Source of the DNA: Planctomyces sp.
GTDB lineage: Bacteria; Planctomycetota; Planctomycetia; Planctomycetales; Planctomycetaceae
Direction of reading: 5' to 3'
Assembly (NCBI GenBank): GCA_005778115.1
Contig: SXKJ01000354.1
Coordinates: 1 to 58,502 of the forward strand
DNA: 58,502 bases
Position 1 is the first letter of the stretch. Each line of letters opens with the position of its first letter. Position numbers and translations under genes: made by a program. The notes beneath the pieces are model-generated. The model was not told where the DNA came from, searched no databases, and saw nothing but the letters and a program-made list of their open reading frames with translations. Below, piece after piece: positions 16,643 through 25,517 of the stretch.

Positions 16643-17662
16643 CTACAGCCCCGAATCAAACTTCACGAGTGCCCCCGCAGGCTTGTCGCTTCCTTCGGCA
16701 ACAGTGCCGAAGACGGCGACGTACAGCACGCCGTTCTTGTCGAACGCGCACGCGGTCGGCTTGTCGAGGCTGGCGATCTTCACCGCCTTGATCGAATCGC
16801 CGTCGATGTCCAGACGGAACAGACCTCCCGCTTTCGGATCGCTCCACGAGTAATCAGTCGCGTACAGCTTCTTGGTCTTCGGGCTGTAGGCCAGGCCGGC
16901 GATGTCGTTCAGGCCGGTCTTGTAGTTCTTCTTGAGCTTGCCGGTTTCCGGATCGTAGATCGACAGCAGGCTGTCGCCGGGCGGAGTCGAGACCTCGCCC
17001 ATCTGGCCAACGACGAGATCCTTGCCATCCAGAGAGAAGATGACCGGCACCGGAGCATCGACTTCGGTGGCGACCTTGGTGGCGACCGACAACTTCAACG
17101 CACCCGGCTTGCCATTGGCGGCAGTGCTCTTGGCGATCCAGCCTTTGGTGTCGTCGCCGTTGCAGGTGATGAAGATCGACTTGCCGTTGGAGGCCACTCC
17201 GTAGAAGTTCCCTTCCCCCTTGGCCGTTTCTTCGCTGGCCTTGATCGGGCCGAGCGTCGCGACGGCGGCGTCCTCTTTGATCGGCGGATGATCAGCGTGC
17301 GGCGCGTCCTTGCCGACCTTGTAGATGCGGACCAGTTCATCGCCGTCCGGTCGGCTGCCGTCGCCGACGATCAAGTGCTCGTCATCCCAGAACGCCAAGC
17401 CGAGGGGGCCGATATTGTACTTCGGCCCTTTGCCGTAGATGTCGGTCGGGAATCCGGCGATCTCGGCGTGAGCCTTGCCGCTCTTCGGATCGAGCCGCCA
17501 CACGCCGCTATGAGCCGCAATGAAGATATGCCCGGTCGCCGCCTGCACCGCAACGCCGCACGGATTGTCGATGCCGCCCAACACTGTCGTCGGCTTCGCA
17601 TCTTGAGCGACCGCCGTCAGAGCGATCGAACCACACAACAAAAACGCCATTGATCGGAGCAT
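16643..17662 (-). CDS. secreted NHL/SMP-30-like beta-propeller protein
   Basis: The protein is 339 residues. It has a signal peptide (MLRSMAFLLCGSIALTAVA) and then repeated propeller blades such as NPCGVAVQAATGHIFIAAHSG, LGLAFWDDEHLIVGDG, NDIAGLAYSPKTKKLYATD and PTACAFDKNGVLYVAVFG. The architecture resembles NHL/SMP-30-type periplasmic propellers; no enzyme is implied. The start at 17662 is supported by AAAGGA about eight bases upstream. It directly follows the cytochrome c peroxidase gene on the same strand with an inverted repeat between them, so the two may be co-transcribed. Confidence 0.75.
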   Translation of the reverse strand: MLRSMAFLLCGSIALTAVAQDAKPTTVLGGIDNPCGVAVQAATGHIFIAAHSGVWRLDPKSGKAHAEIAGFPTDIYGKGPKYNIGPLGLAFWDDEHLIVGDGSRPDGDELVRIYKVGKDAPHADHPPIKEDAAVATLGPIKASEETAKGEGNFYGVASNGKSIFITCNGDDTKGWIAKSTAANGKPGALKLSVATKVATEVDAPVPVIFSLDGKDLVVGQMGEVSTPPGDSLLSIYDPETGKLKKNYKTGLNDIAGLAYSPKTKKLYATDYSWSDPKAGGLFRLDIDGDSIKAVKIASLDKPTACAFDKNGVLYVAVFGTVAEGSDKPAGALVKFDSGL

Positions 17663-17685
17663 GAGAATTTCCTTTGGGTTGGGGG

Positions 17686-17764
17686 AAGTCGGAATTCGGA
17701 GGGCGGAAGGGGGAACGGGCAGAGCGGAAATCATTCCGACTTCCGCCCTCCCACTTCCGAATTC
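17686..17764. repeat. inverted repeat (GGAATTCGGA family), intergenic
   Basis: Imperfect arms begin GGAATTCGGAGGGCGGAAG and end with CTTCCGAATTC. It fills the gap between the peroxidase and propeller genes; its end touches the TGA stop of the peroxidase gene (17763-17765). It is related to the intragenic element at 9515-9588. Confidence 0.8.
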
Positions 17765-18770
17765 ATTTCGGCAACTCCGGAGCCTTGTGGTCCGGGTAGT
17801 CGAGGCTGCTGAGTCCTTCGGTCATGAACTTCACCAAGTCGGCCTTCTCAGTCGGGGCGATCTTGATGTTGAAAATCTCTTCGTCGAGCCACTCGTTGGG
17901 GATGCCTCCTTTGGCATAGTGATCGACGACCTCTTCCAGAGTCTTCACGCTGCCGTCGTGGAAGTACGGTCCGGACTTGGCGATCTCACGCAGCGTTGGC
18001 GTTTTGAACGCGCCGGTGTCGCCGGCAAGCTTGCTGATGTCGGCTCGGCCTTTGTCGAAATCCTTCTTGCCCATGCCGACGCCGATGTTGTGGAACGAGT
18101 TGTCCGAGAAGTTCGGCCCCGCGTGACACGCCGAACAATGAGCCTTTCCGAAGAACAGTTTTTGTCCTCGCTGAGCAGCTTCCGACAGCGCCTTTGTGTC
18201 CCCTGCTTTGAATTTGTCATACGGCGCGTTGCCGGAGATGACCGTCCGCTCGTATGCGGCGATCGCCTTGGCGATGACGTCGGACGTGACGCCGTCGGTG
18301 CCGAAGACTTTCTTGAACTGCGTCTTGTAGCCCTCGATGCCGTTCAGCTTCTTGATGACCGCGTCGAGCGTCATGTTCATTTCGATCGGGTTTTGAATCG
18401 GGCCGAGCGCCTGGTCTTCCAGCGTCTTTGCTCGGCCGTCCCAGAATTGCAGAGCGCCGTAGGCCGTGTTGATGACCGTCGGCGAATTCCGGCCTCCCTT
18501 TTTTCCTTCGACTCCGGTGGCAAATTGGTCGCCGTTGGAAAACCCTTTGGCCGGATCGTGGCAGCTCGCGCAGCTCACTTTGTTGTCGGCCGAGAGGCGG
18601 CCGTCGAAGTAAAGCTGTTTGCCGAGCGAAATCTTCTCGGCCGTCATCGGGTTGTTGCTCGGCACGGGAACCGATGGCAGTCCAAGCGGCGGATCGGCCG
18701 AAAACGCGACGCTGGCAACCAAGCTCAGACCAAATAGCACAGCGAACGAAAAACGAGGCGAGAACTTCAT
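17763..18770 (-). CDS. di-haem cytochrome c peroxidase / MauG-family protein
   Basis: The protein is 335 residues with a signal peptide (residues about 1-24). There are two CxxCH haem c motifs, CASCH near residue 68 and CSACH near residue 214, the spacing expected of bacterial di-haem peroxidases. SPTVINTAYGALQFWDGRAKTLEDQA and TPTLREIAKSGPYFHDGSVKTLEEVV are strongly conserved in the family. It reduces hydrogen peroxide in the periplasm using small electron donors, or may act like MauG. The start at 18770 has AAGGAG nine bases upstream. It is the first gene of a short minus-strand group and diverges from purB. Confidence 0.95.
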   Translation of the reverse strand: MKFSPRFSFAVLFGLSLVASVAFSADPPLGLPSVPVPSNNPMTAEKISLGKQLYFDGRLSADNKVSCASCHDPAKGFSNGDQFATGVEGKKGGRNSPTVINTAYGALQFWDGRAKTLEDQALGPIQNPIEMNMTLDAVIKKLNGIEGYKTQFKKVFGTDGVTSDVIAKAIAAYERTVISGNAPYDKFKAGDTKALSEAAQRGQKLFFGKAHCSACHAGPNFSDNSFHNIGVGMGKKDFDKGRADISKLAGDTGAFKTPTLREIAKSGPYFHDGSVKTLEEVVDHYAKGGIPNEWLDEEIFNIKIAPTEKADLVKFMTEGLSSLDYPDHKAPELPK

Positions 18771-18855
18771 ATTGTGGCTCCTTCAACGGGGGCGGTGACA
18801 TTAACCCGCTCGGCCACGTTTGCAAGCTCCGCGGCGGCAACATAGGTTGCGTGCA

Positions 18856-18925
18856 GTACCGCAACCGTCAAGGAGCGGCCCATCTTCCAGACGCGATACG
18901 GGCCACTCCCTGACGGTCGCGGTAC
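18856..18925. repeat. inverted repeat upstream of purB
   Basis: Arms of 26 bp at 18856-18881 and 18900-18925 have three mismatches and match the family of the repeat at 15529-15597. It lies in the divergent region between the peroxidase gene and purB. Confidence 0.9.
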
Positions 18926-18958
18926 GGCAGTCCTTTCCCGAGTCGAAAGCGAGCTCCT

Positions 18959-20389
18959 GTGAGTCACGACGTCTACGAAAATCCGCTCACCAAGCGTTAC
19001 GCCTCGAAGCCGATGGCGGCATTGTGGTCCGAGCAGCGCAAGCACTCCACTTGGCGGCGGCTGTGGGTCGCGCTGGCGGAAGCGGAACGAGAGCTTGGTA
19101 TCGAGATCTCTGAAGCTCAAATCGCCGAACTGCGAACCGCGACTGACGACATCGACTTCTCGCTCGCCGCGAAGTACGAGAAGGAACTGCGACACGATGT
19201 GATGGCTCACGTCCACGCTTATGGCGACCGATGCCCGTCAGCACGCGGGATCATTCATCTGGGCGCGACGAGTTGCTACGTCACGGACAACACCGACCTC
19301 ATCCTGATGCGTGAGGCATTGCAACTCGTGCAGGCGAAGCTCGTGGCGGTCATCGACGAGTTGGCCAAGTTCGCGGCGCAGTATCGCGAACTACCCTGTC
19401 TCGGCTTCACCCATTTGCAACCGGCTCAGCCGACGACGGTCGGCAAGCGGGCGACGTTGTGGTGCTATGACCTCGTGCTCGACCTGGCCGAGATCGAATA
19501 CCGCCTTGCCGCGCTGAAGTGCCGAGGCGTGAAAGGGACGACCGGCACACAGGCGTCGTTCATGACGCTCTTCAGTGGCGATCATGCCAAGATCGAAGAC
19601 CTGGATCGCCGCGTCTCGGCCAAGATGGGGTTTGAATCGGCCTATGCCGTCACCGGGCAGACCTACTCGCGAAAGGTCGATGCGCAGGTGCTCGACGTGC
19701 TGGGCGGCATCGGCCAGAGCGCTCACAAGGCGGGGACCGATCTGCGAATCCTGCAAAGCCGCAAAGAGATCGAAGAGCCGTTCGAGAAGCAGCAGATCGG
19801 CTCGTCCGCGATGGCCTACAAACGGAATCCGATGCGATCCGAGCGGATGTGCTCGCTGGCCCGCTTCGCGATGAACTTACCGGCGAATCTCGCTCAAACG
19901 GTCGCAACGCAGTGGCTCGAACGGACGCTCGACGACAGCGCGAATCGGCGGCTGGTGCTGCCGCAAGCGTTCCTGGCGATCGACGCGGTCTTGATCTTGT
20001 ACCGCAACATCGTCGATGGTTTGGTCGTGTACCCAAGGGTCATCGAAAAGCATCTCGCCGAGGAGTTACCGTTCATGGCGACCGAAGAAATCCTGATGGC
20101 CGGAGTTCAAGCTGGCGGCGATCGCCAGGAACTTCACGAACGCATTCGAGTTCACAGCCAGGCGGCCGCTCAGCAAGTCAAAGAATTTGGACGTGCGAAC
20201 GACTTACTCGATCGGCTGAAGACCGACACGGCGTTCGCGTCGGTGGATCTCGGCAACGCTCTCGACGCTCGGCGGTTCGTCGGCCGTGCGCCCGAGCAAG
20301 TCGATACGTTTATCGCCAACGTCATTGAGCCGATTCGGCAACGATATTGTGATCTGGGAAATCAGCAGTCAGAACAGTTACGAGTTTGA
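18959..20389 (+). CDS. purB: adenylosuccinate lyase
   Basis: The protein is 476 residues. [11 protein letters not shown] at about residue 281 is the fumarase/aspartase superfamily signature carrying the catalytic serine loop. [15 protein letters not shown] and [15 protein letters not shown] are purB landmarks. The enzyme removes fumarate from SAICAR and from adenylosuccinate in purine synthesis, in the cytoplasm as a homotetramer. It begins with GTG at 18959; a GAG-type ribosome site lies about six bases upstream and no better in-frame start precedes the conserved N-terminus [11 protein letters not shown]. An inverted repeat starts ten bases after the stop. Confidence 0.96.
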   Translation: MSHDVYENPLTKRYASKPMAALWSEQRKHSTWRRLWVALAEAERELGIEISEAQIAELRTATDDIDFSLAAKYEKELRHDVMAHVHAYGDRCPSARGIIHLGATSCYVTDNTDLILMREALQLVQAKLVAVIDELAKFAAQYRELPCLGFTHLQPAQPTTVGKRATLWCYDLVLDLAEIEYRLAALKCRGVKGTTGTQASFMTLFSGDHAKIEDLDRRVSAKMGFESAYAVTGQTYSRKVDAQVLDVLGGIGQSAHKAGTDLRILQSRKEIEEPFEKQQIGSSAMAYKRNPMRSERMCSLARFAMNLPANLAQTVATQWLERTLDDSANRRLVLPQAFLAIDAVLILYRNIVDGLVVYPRVIEKHLAEELPFMATEEILMAGVQAGGDRQELHERIRVHSQAAAQQVKEFGRANDLLDRLKTDTAFASVDLGNALDARRFVGRAPEQVDTFIANVIEPIRQRYCDLGNQQSEQLRV

Positions 20390-20398
20390 AAACGTCTT

Positions 20399-20465
20399 GA
20401 GCGGCACGGCGCTAGCCGCCGGTGTCGGCATCCACGCGAAACCGGCGGCTAGCGCCGTGCCGCTC
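20399..20465. repeat. perfect inverted repeat (GGCGGCTAGCGCCGTGCCGCTC family)
   Basis: Perfect 25-bp arms at 20399-20423 and 20441-20465. The arm recurs at 21987-22066 (right arm) and 28457-28538. It lies between purB and the next small gene. Confidence 0.95.
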
Positions 20466-20484
20466 ACATTTCAGGAGCCTCGTC

Positions 20485-20769
20485 ATGAATCGTCTCTGGA
20501 CCTTCGTTGGCCTGTTTGTCGCGTTCATGTTTGCCGTGACGTTCTTTGGCAAACCCGCTCAATCCGAGCCCCCTTCACCAGCCACACGCTGGGAATATCG
20601 CACGGAGACGATTGAGCCGACGTTGCTTTCGCAGCGGCTCAACGAGTGGGGTGGCGATCGGTGGGAAGTATTCGCCGTCGAGCGGGGCGACACGGTGCTC
20701 GAACAAGACGGCGCGACCAAGCTGAAGGTGACGAACTTCCAAGTCACCGCGCGACGGCCGCTGAAGTAG
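20485..20769 (+). CDS. small secreted or membrane-anchored protein, DUF4177-like
   Basis: The protein is 94 residues. A hydrophobic N-terminus (residues about 5-20) is followed by a short domain RWEYRTETI...LNEWGGDRWEVFAVERGD, which resembles the DUF4177 pattern of small beta-alpha proteins with W-E and G-x-x-G-W-E landmarks. Function is unknown. The start at 20485 is supported by AGGAG eight bases upstream. Its stop TAG lies inside the left arm of the inverted repeat at 20763-20849. Confidence 0.65.
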   Translation: MNRLWTFVGLFVAFMFAVTFFGKPAQSEPPSPATRWEYRTETIEPTLLSQRLNEWGGDRWEVFAVERGDTVLEQDGATKLKVTNFQVTARRPLK

Positions 20770-20849
20770 GTCAGGCTTTCTACCCTGACCCGAACTGGCA
20801 AACAGCGCCGAACGCGTATCGGGGCAGCCTGGAAAGGCTGACCTACTTC
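20763..20849. repeat. inverted repeat holding stop codons of two convergent genes
   Basis: Arms of 18 bp (GAAGTAGGTCAG.CTTTC) have one mismatch. The left arm contains the TAG of the plus-strand small gene, and the right arm contains the TAG of the minus-strand hydrolase, each reading AAG TAG. Confidence 0.9.
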
Positions 20850-21871
20850 CAAGCAGTGAAGAACTTTTGCAGTCGCACCATCTCCCCGGGGAGGTACGCG
20901 GCGGCGGTGATGTGGCCCGCATCGAGCCACACCAACTCTGGCTTCGTGCCGATCGAATCCCACAGTGCCATTGTCGCCGCGTGCGGGATGATCTCATCGG
21001 TCTTCGCGTTGACCATCAGCACGTCGCGGTCTTTGAGCAATCTGCCATGCGTCGCCGGATCGACCGGTTCCAACGCTTTGAGAAACGACTCGCGAGATTC
21101 GCCCGCTTTGATCCATTCGGCACGGAACATCTCCGCGTCGCGGTGCTCCATGCTCCACAAGTTCTCGCCGAGCTTTCCGCCACCCAGGTAGATCGCGACT
21201 TTGCGGAACCGAGGCTCACCCGCCGCTGAGAGCGCGGACATGATGCCGCCCAGGCTAATACCTGTGACGCCCATTCGTTCCTTGTCCACCTCCGGGCGAG
21301 CCGACAGCCACGCACCCGCGCGGCGAATGTCGAGCACGGCTTGTCTCATGCTTTCGGCGGTCTCGCGCGGGTTGCGCGAGATCATGCGGCGCGGGGATTC
21401 CTTGCTGCGACGTTCTCCGTAATACGGCATCTTGACGAACAGAGCGGCGACTTTCGCGCGAGCCAATGCGCTCGCCACCGTCTGAGAAAGTGGGAATTCG
21501 CCCCCCAAGATGTGCAGCACGACGACTCCCGGAAACGGTCCCGGCCCGGCTGGCTGAAAGTACTCGGCGTGGACAGTGTTATTCTCCGGCACAACCGTCT
21601 CGAGCGGCGAAGGGAACGTTACGGCGATAGTTCGCAGGGAACCGCGTTCGCGCAGCATTTCCGCGTCCGCCTCGAACCGATGTGGTTTCAAACGAAAGTG
21701 TTCGGGAACCGCCCCTTCGTTCTTGGCCGGCACGAACTCGATGGTCGCCGCTTCGGGGACCTCCGTGAAAGCTGCCTCGTCGGCCAAGGCAGAACCGGCG
21801 GAGAGACTCACGAGAACCGCCAACCACCCGGCAACCAACCAACAACCGATCAAGCAAGAAGACCGAGACAT
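20843..21871 (-). CDS. secreted alpha/beta hydrolase (dienelactone-hydrolase-like)
   Basis: The protein is 342 residues with an N-terminal signal segment (CLIGCWLVAGWLAVLVSLSA). The hydrolase fold shows FPGVVVLHILGGE, the nucleophile elbow G-I-S206-L-G-G, an acidic residue in VNAKTDEIIP and a late histidine in DAGHI, giving a plausible Ser-Asp-His triad. Dienelactone-hydrolase-like and acetyl-xylan-esterase-like proteins share this plan; the substrate is unknown. The start at 21871 precedes the signal peptide directly. Its stop lies in the inverted repeat shared with the convergent small gene. Confidence 0.85.
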   Translation of the reverse strand: MSRSSCLIGCWLVAGWLAVLVSLSAGSALADEAAFTEVPEAATIEFVPAKNEGAVPEHFRLKPHRFEADAEMLRERGSLRTIAVTFPSPLETVVPENNTVHAEYFQPAGPGPFPGVVVLHILGGEFPLSQTVASALARAKVAALFVKMPYYGERRSKESPRRMISRNPRETAESMRQAVLDIRRAGAWLSARPEVDKERMGVTGISLGGIMSALSAAGEPRFRKVAIYLGGGKLGENLWSMEHRDAEMFRAEWIKAGESRESFLKALEPVDPATHGRLLKDRDVLMVNAKTDEIIPHAATMALWDSIGTKPELVWLDAGHITAAAYLPGEMVRLQKFFTAWK

Positions 21872-21986
21872 CGTGAAACTCGTTTTCAATTCGCGAACAA
21901 TGATTCGTCCCGAGCGCATCGTATCGCTCGCGCATCCACGAATGAACCAGGCGAGCGGCAGGGCATCAGCCCTCTGACACCTTCAC

Positions 21987-22066
21987 TGAGCGAAATGTCG
22001 CTAGCCACCGGTCTCGCAGGGAAGATGTCCCACGCAAAAAACCGGCGGCTAGCGCCGTGCCGCTCA
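21987..22066. repeat. inverted repeat with decayed left arm
   Basis: The right arm (22041-22066) is identical to the arm of the repeat at 20399-20465, while the left arm (21987-22012) carries several mismatches, so this copy is eroding. It lies between the hydrolase and acyltransferase genes. Confidence 0.8.
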
Positions 22067-22129
22067 CTCACATTGACGCTCTTTGCCATCCGCTTCAGAC
22101 TCCCGCCCGAATTGGCAAGGGAGTGCCGC

Positions 22130-23098
22130 ATGAATTGGTTGGCTTGGCGATATCGACTGGAGTACTTCGTCTTTCGCGCACTGGTGTGCGTGATTCAGAT
22201 GCTGTCGCCAGCTCGTGCGCGAGACTGTGCCGAAGGCTTGGCGTTCGTCATACATCGAGTGTTGCCGCGCACGCTGACTCGTTACGACGTCGCGCAAGAA
22301 AACCTGCGTCAAGCGTTGGGGCCGGAGGCGTCCGACGCGACCATTGACGATCACATCCGCCGGATGTGGGTGCATCTTGTCCGAGTCGTGATTGAGATCA
22401 TTCAGCTACCACGCAAGGCTCGCGACAACACGATTCTGGATGTTGTGCAATATGGACCCGGCCGGCAGGCGGGTTGGTCGGCCTTCAATTCCGGCAGGCC
22501 GGTGATGATGGTCGGCGGGCATTTTGGAAATTGGGAAGTCGCGAACTCGGTGTTCGGTTTTTATGGCGTGTCGATGGGTGTGATTGCCCGCGACTTGGAC
22601 AACCCTTATCTCCACGAATGGTTCAAGCGGTTTCGCGAACTGACCGGCCACCGAATGTTTTCGAAAGACGGAGCGTCCGAGCAAATGCTGCCGCTGCTGG
22701 CTCGGCGCGGGCATGTGGGGTTGCTGTGCGATCAAGACGCTGGGATTCGGGGCTTGTTCGTGGACTTCTTCGGCAAGCCCGCCTCGACGTTCAAGTCGAT
22801 CGCACTGGCGGCGTTGGAATATCGCGCGTTGATCTGCGTCGGCGGAGCGATTCGTCTGCCGGACAATTTTCACCGTGATGACACGGTCGGCCCCGCTTGG
22901 TCTCGGTTTGAGCTAATCTGCGAAGAGGTGATCGACTCGGAGATGATCGACAGTCCTGATCCGGTGGGAGAGATCACTCGCCGCTACACCGCCGCGCTCG
23001 AGCGGCTGATCCGTCGGGCTCCGGAGCAATACTTTTGGGTACATCGCCGCTGGAAGAGCGTCCCGCAACAACGCCGCGCGGCACGCAAGGCGGCGTGA
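22130..23098 (+). CDS. LpxL/HtrB-like lipid A acyltransferase family protein
   Basis: The protein is 322 residues. It has an N-terminal hydrophobic segment and the acyltransferase motif H131-FGNW-E136 (HX4E), followed by GLLCDQDAG and the C-terminal PEQYFWVHRRWK, all characteristic of LpxL/LpxM-type lysophospholipid acyltransferases. These add secondary acyl chains to lipid A on the cytoplasmic face of the inner membrane, consistent with planctomycetes having a Gram-negative-type envelope. The start at 22130 has AAGGGAG six bases upstream; the longer open frame upstream crosses a repeat and is not coding. Confidence 0.9.
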   Translation: MNWLAWRYRLEYFVFRALVCVIQMLSPARARDCAEGLAFVIHRVLPRTLTRYDVAQENLRQALGPEASDATIDDHIRRMWVHLVRVVIEIIQLPRKARDNTILDVVQYGPGRQAGWSAFNSGRPVMMVGGHFGNWEVANSVFGFYGVSMGVIARDLDNPYLHEWFKRFRELTGHRMFSKDGASEQMLPLLARRGHVGLLCDQDAGIRGLFVDFFGKPASTFKSIALAALEYRALICVGGAIRLPDNFHRDDTVGPAWSRFELICEEVIDSEMIDSPDPVGEITRRYTAALERLIRRAPEQYFWVHRRWKSVPQQRRAARKAA

Positions 23099-23113
23099 AC
23101 GTCGACGCGTCTG

Positions 23114-23183
23114 CGCTCGTAGTGACCCCATTCATGGGGTCGAATGCGCTAGCTTGACCCGACAAACCGGGTCACTACGAGCG
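23114..23183. repeat. inverted repeat between convergent genes
   Basis: Perfect 15-bp outer arms (CGCTCGTAGTGACCC and complement) at 23114-23128 and 23169-23183 enclose two smaller hairpins (GACCCCA/TGGGGTC and TGACCCG/CGGGTCA). It separates the convergent acyltransferase and dihydrouridine synthase genes. Confidence 0.9.
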
Positions 23184-23207
23184 ATCGAACAGATCGGCTC
23201 AAACGTC

Positions 23208-24278
<1,071 letters not shown>

Positions 24279-24606
24279 AACAATCTTGGCCCCATTCAGG
24301 TCGGTGATTCGCGAACGGGATGTTACGAAATGGCGACGTGGATGTCCTCAAGCTCCGCCTGTCCGGCTTGATCGTTTTCTCCATGCGCTGTGTGCTCCGC
24401 ATAGCTTGCCAATCCCGAACAAGGGCCTCGACTGACTTAACCGTCATGTCTGTTGCCGCGAGACACGCTCTCAACGGTATCTTGCGACTCGTCCGTCAAA
24501 ACGCGGCAAGAACAATTCCGTGAGGCACACTTGCGAAGCAGGTCTAACCTTTCAACCCCGATATCTACCTGACCCCCGTACCGACGAAGCAACCTGGAGC
24601 CTGATT
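24279..24606. other. divergent intergenic region without recognised gene
   Basis: About 330 bp between the divergent dus gene and the next plus-strand gene. I see no convincing coding frame, tRNA or inverted repeat. It should hold promoters for both genes, but no clear -10/-35 pair stands out. Confidence 0.6.
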
Positions 24607-25107
24607 GTGAGCCAACACCATCTCCCCATCGAGCACTTCCTGACCAAGCTGGATTCCGAAGAGCAAGACCGCTCGGCCGCCGCCAAACGGGACGCCCGCC
24701 CGGAATGGCTGACGCACTTCATCGACAGCATCGCCGACTTGTTCGATCCGCTCATCGGTGTCGCTCGCGTAGGCTTTGACTGCAACTTCGTCGAGGGGGC
24801 CTGGGTCGTCGGCTTGTACCTCGGTTCCTACGAGATCGTCGGCGGCCGACACGATGGCGAAGCTCGCCACATCAATTTTGAGTTCGATCTGCAACAGCTC
24901 ATGGCCCACTTCAACAAAGTGAGCGAGCTGGTCTGGAGCGCGTTCCCTTCGCCGCGCGATACGCGGTCCTCCTGGGCTCGCAGTTACGTGACGATCGCCG
25001 GCCAAGTCGCCGAGCAGACTGTTCGCCTGCAAGTCTTTAGCGTCCCGCCAGTCCACGCCGAGGTCGGCATGCGCCGCTATCCCGACGGACGCTTCGAGCC
25101 GGTTTAA
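24607..25107 (+). CDS. hypothetical cytoplasmic protein
   Basis: The protein is 166 residues from a GTG start at 24607, chosen because GGAG lies eight bases upstream; an upstream GTG at 24520 would add 29 residues with no support. It has no signal peptide or membrane segment. The sequence is acidic and mixed alpha/beta, with FDPLIGVARVGFDCNF, WVVGLYLGSYEIVGGRHDGE and FVQ-free C-terminal MRRYPDGRFEPV. I do not recognise a family. It converges on the small minus-strand gene at the end of the mre cluster, with an inverted repeat between. Confidence 0.6.
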   Translation: MSQHHLPIEHFLTKLDSEEQDRSAAAKRDARPEWLTHFIDSIADLFDPLIGVARVGFDCNFVEGAWVVGLYLGSYEIVGGRHDGEARHINFEFDLQQLMAHFNKVSELVWSAFPSPRDTRSSWARSYVTIAGQVAEQTVRLQVFSVPPVHAEVGMRRYPDGRFEPV

Positions 25108-25123
25108 TCGCGCGGTTGCATAG

Positions 25124-25182
25124 GTAGCCAAGCTCGCCAGAGCTGGGGCGGCTTTACCCCACGGTCTGGCGACCGTGGCTAC
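25124..25182. repeat. inverted repeat between convergent genes
   Basis: Arms of 18 bp starting GTAGCCA have two mismatches. The right arm supplies the TAG stop of the minus-strand gene at 25179-25505. Confidence 0.85.
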
Positions 25183-25505
25183 ATCACGCGATCCGCCGCC
25201 CAGGCGTAGCGTCGGCCGGTGACGAACCCTTTGTATTCGGCGTTGATCGGCTCGTGGATTGTGTCGCGATTGAACGGCGTGTTGACCGCGTTGAGAATCG
25301 GGATGACCTCCGCATCGGCATAGCCTACGCCGGAGACCTCGAACCAATCGCCCTTAACGTCGAGAATCCGCACCCACTCGCGCGACACGCGCACCTTGCG
25401 CAGCATCCGTAGTTCACTGCGAGTCCGCTTTAAGAATTCCAGCGTTTCAGCGAGCCGCTCTGGCTCAAAGCGATGCTCGGCCACCACACGACCGCTGCTC
25501 TTCAC
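25179..25505 (-). CDS. hypothetical protein downstream of mrdA
   Basis: The protein is 108 residues from GTG 25505, with GAGGG a few bases upstream. It begins only 12 bp after the mrdA stop, so it is likely the last gene of the shape-determination operon. It is basic and mixed alpha/beta (RLAETLEFLKRTRSELRMLRK helix, then VRILDVKGDWFEVSGVGYADAE). No signal peptide or known domain is visible. The last codons and TAG stop lie in an inverted repeat, so the native end may be altered. Confidence 0.6.
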   Translation of the reverse strand: MKSSGRVVAEHRFEPERLAETLEFLKRTRSELRMLRKVRVSREWVRILDVKGDWFEVSGVGYADAEVIPILNAVNTPFNRDTIHEPINAEYKGFVTGRRYAWAADRVM

Positions 25506-25517
25506 GATGCCCTCGAC

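Noticed and set aside
21341-22129. long upstream extension of the acyltransferase frame
   Set aside because: It overlaps the hydrolase gene in antisense and an inverted repeat; a strong ribosome site precedes ATG 22130.
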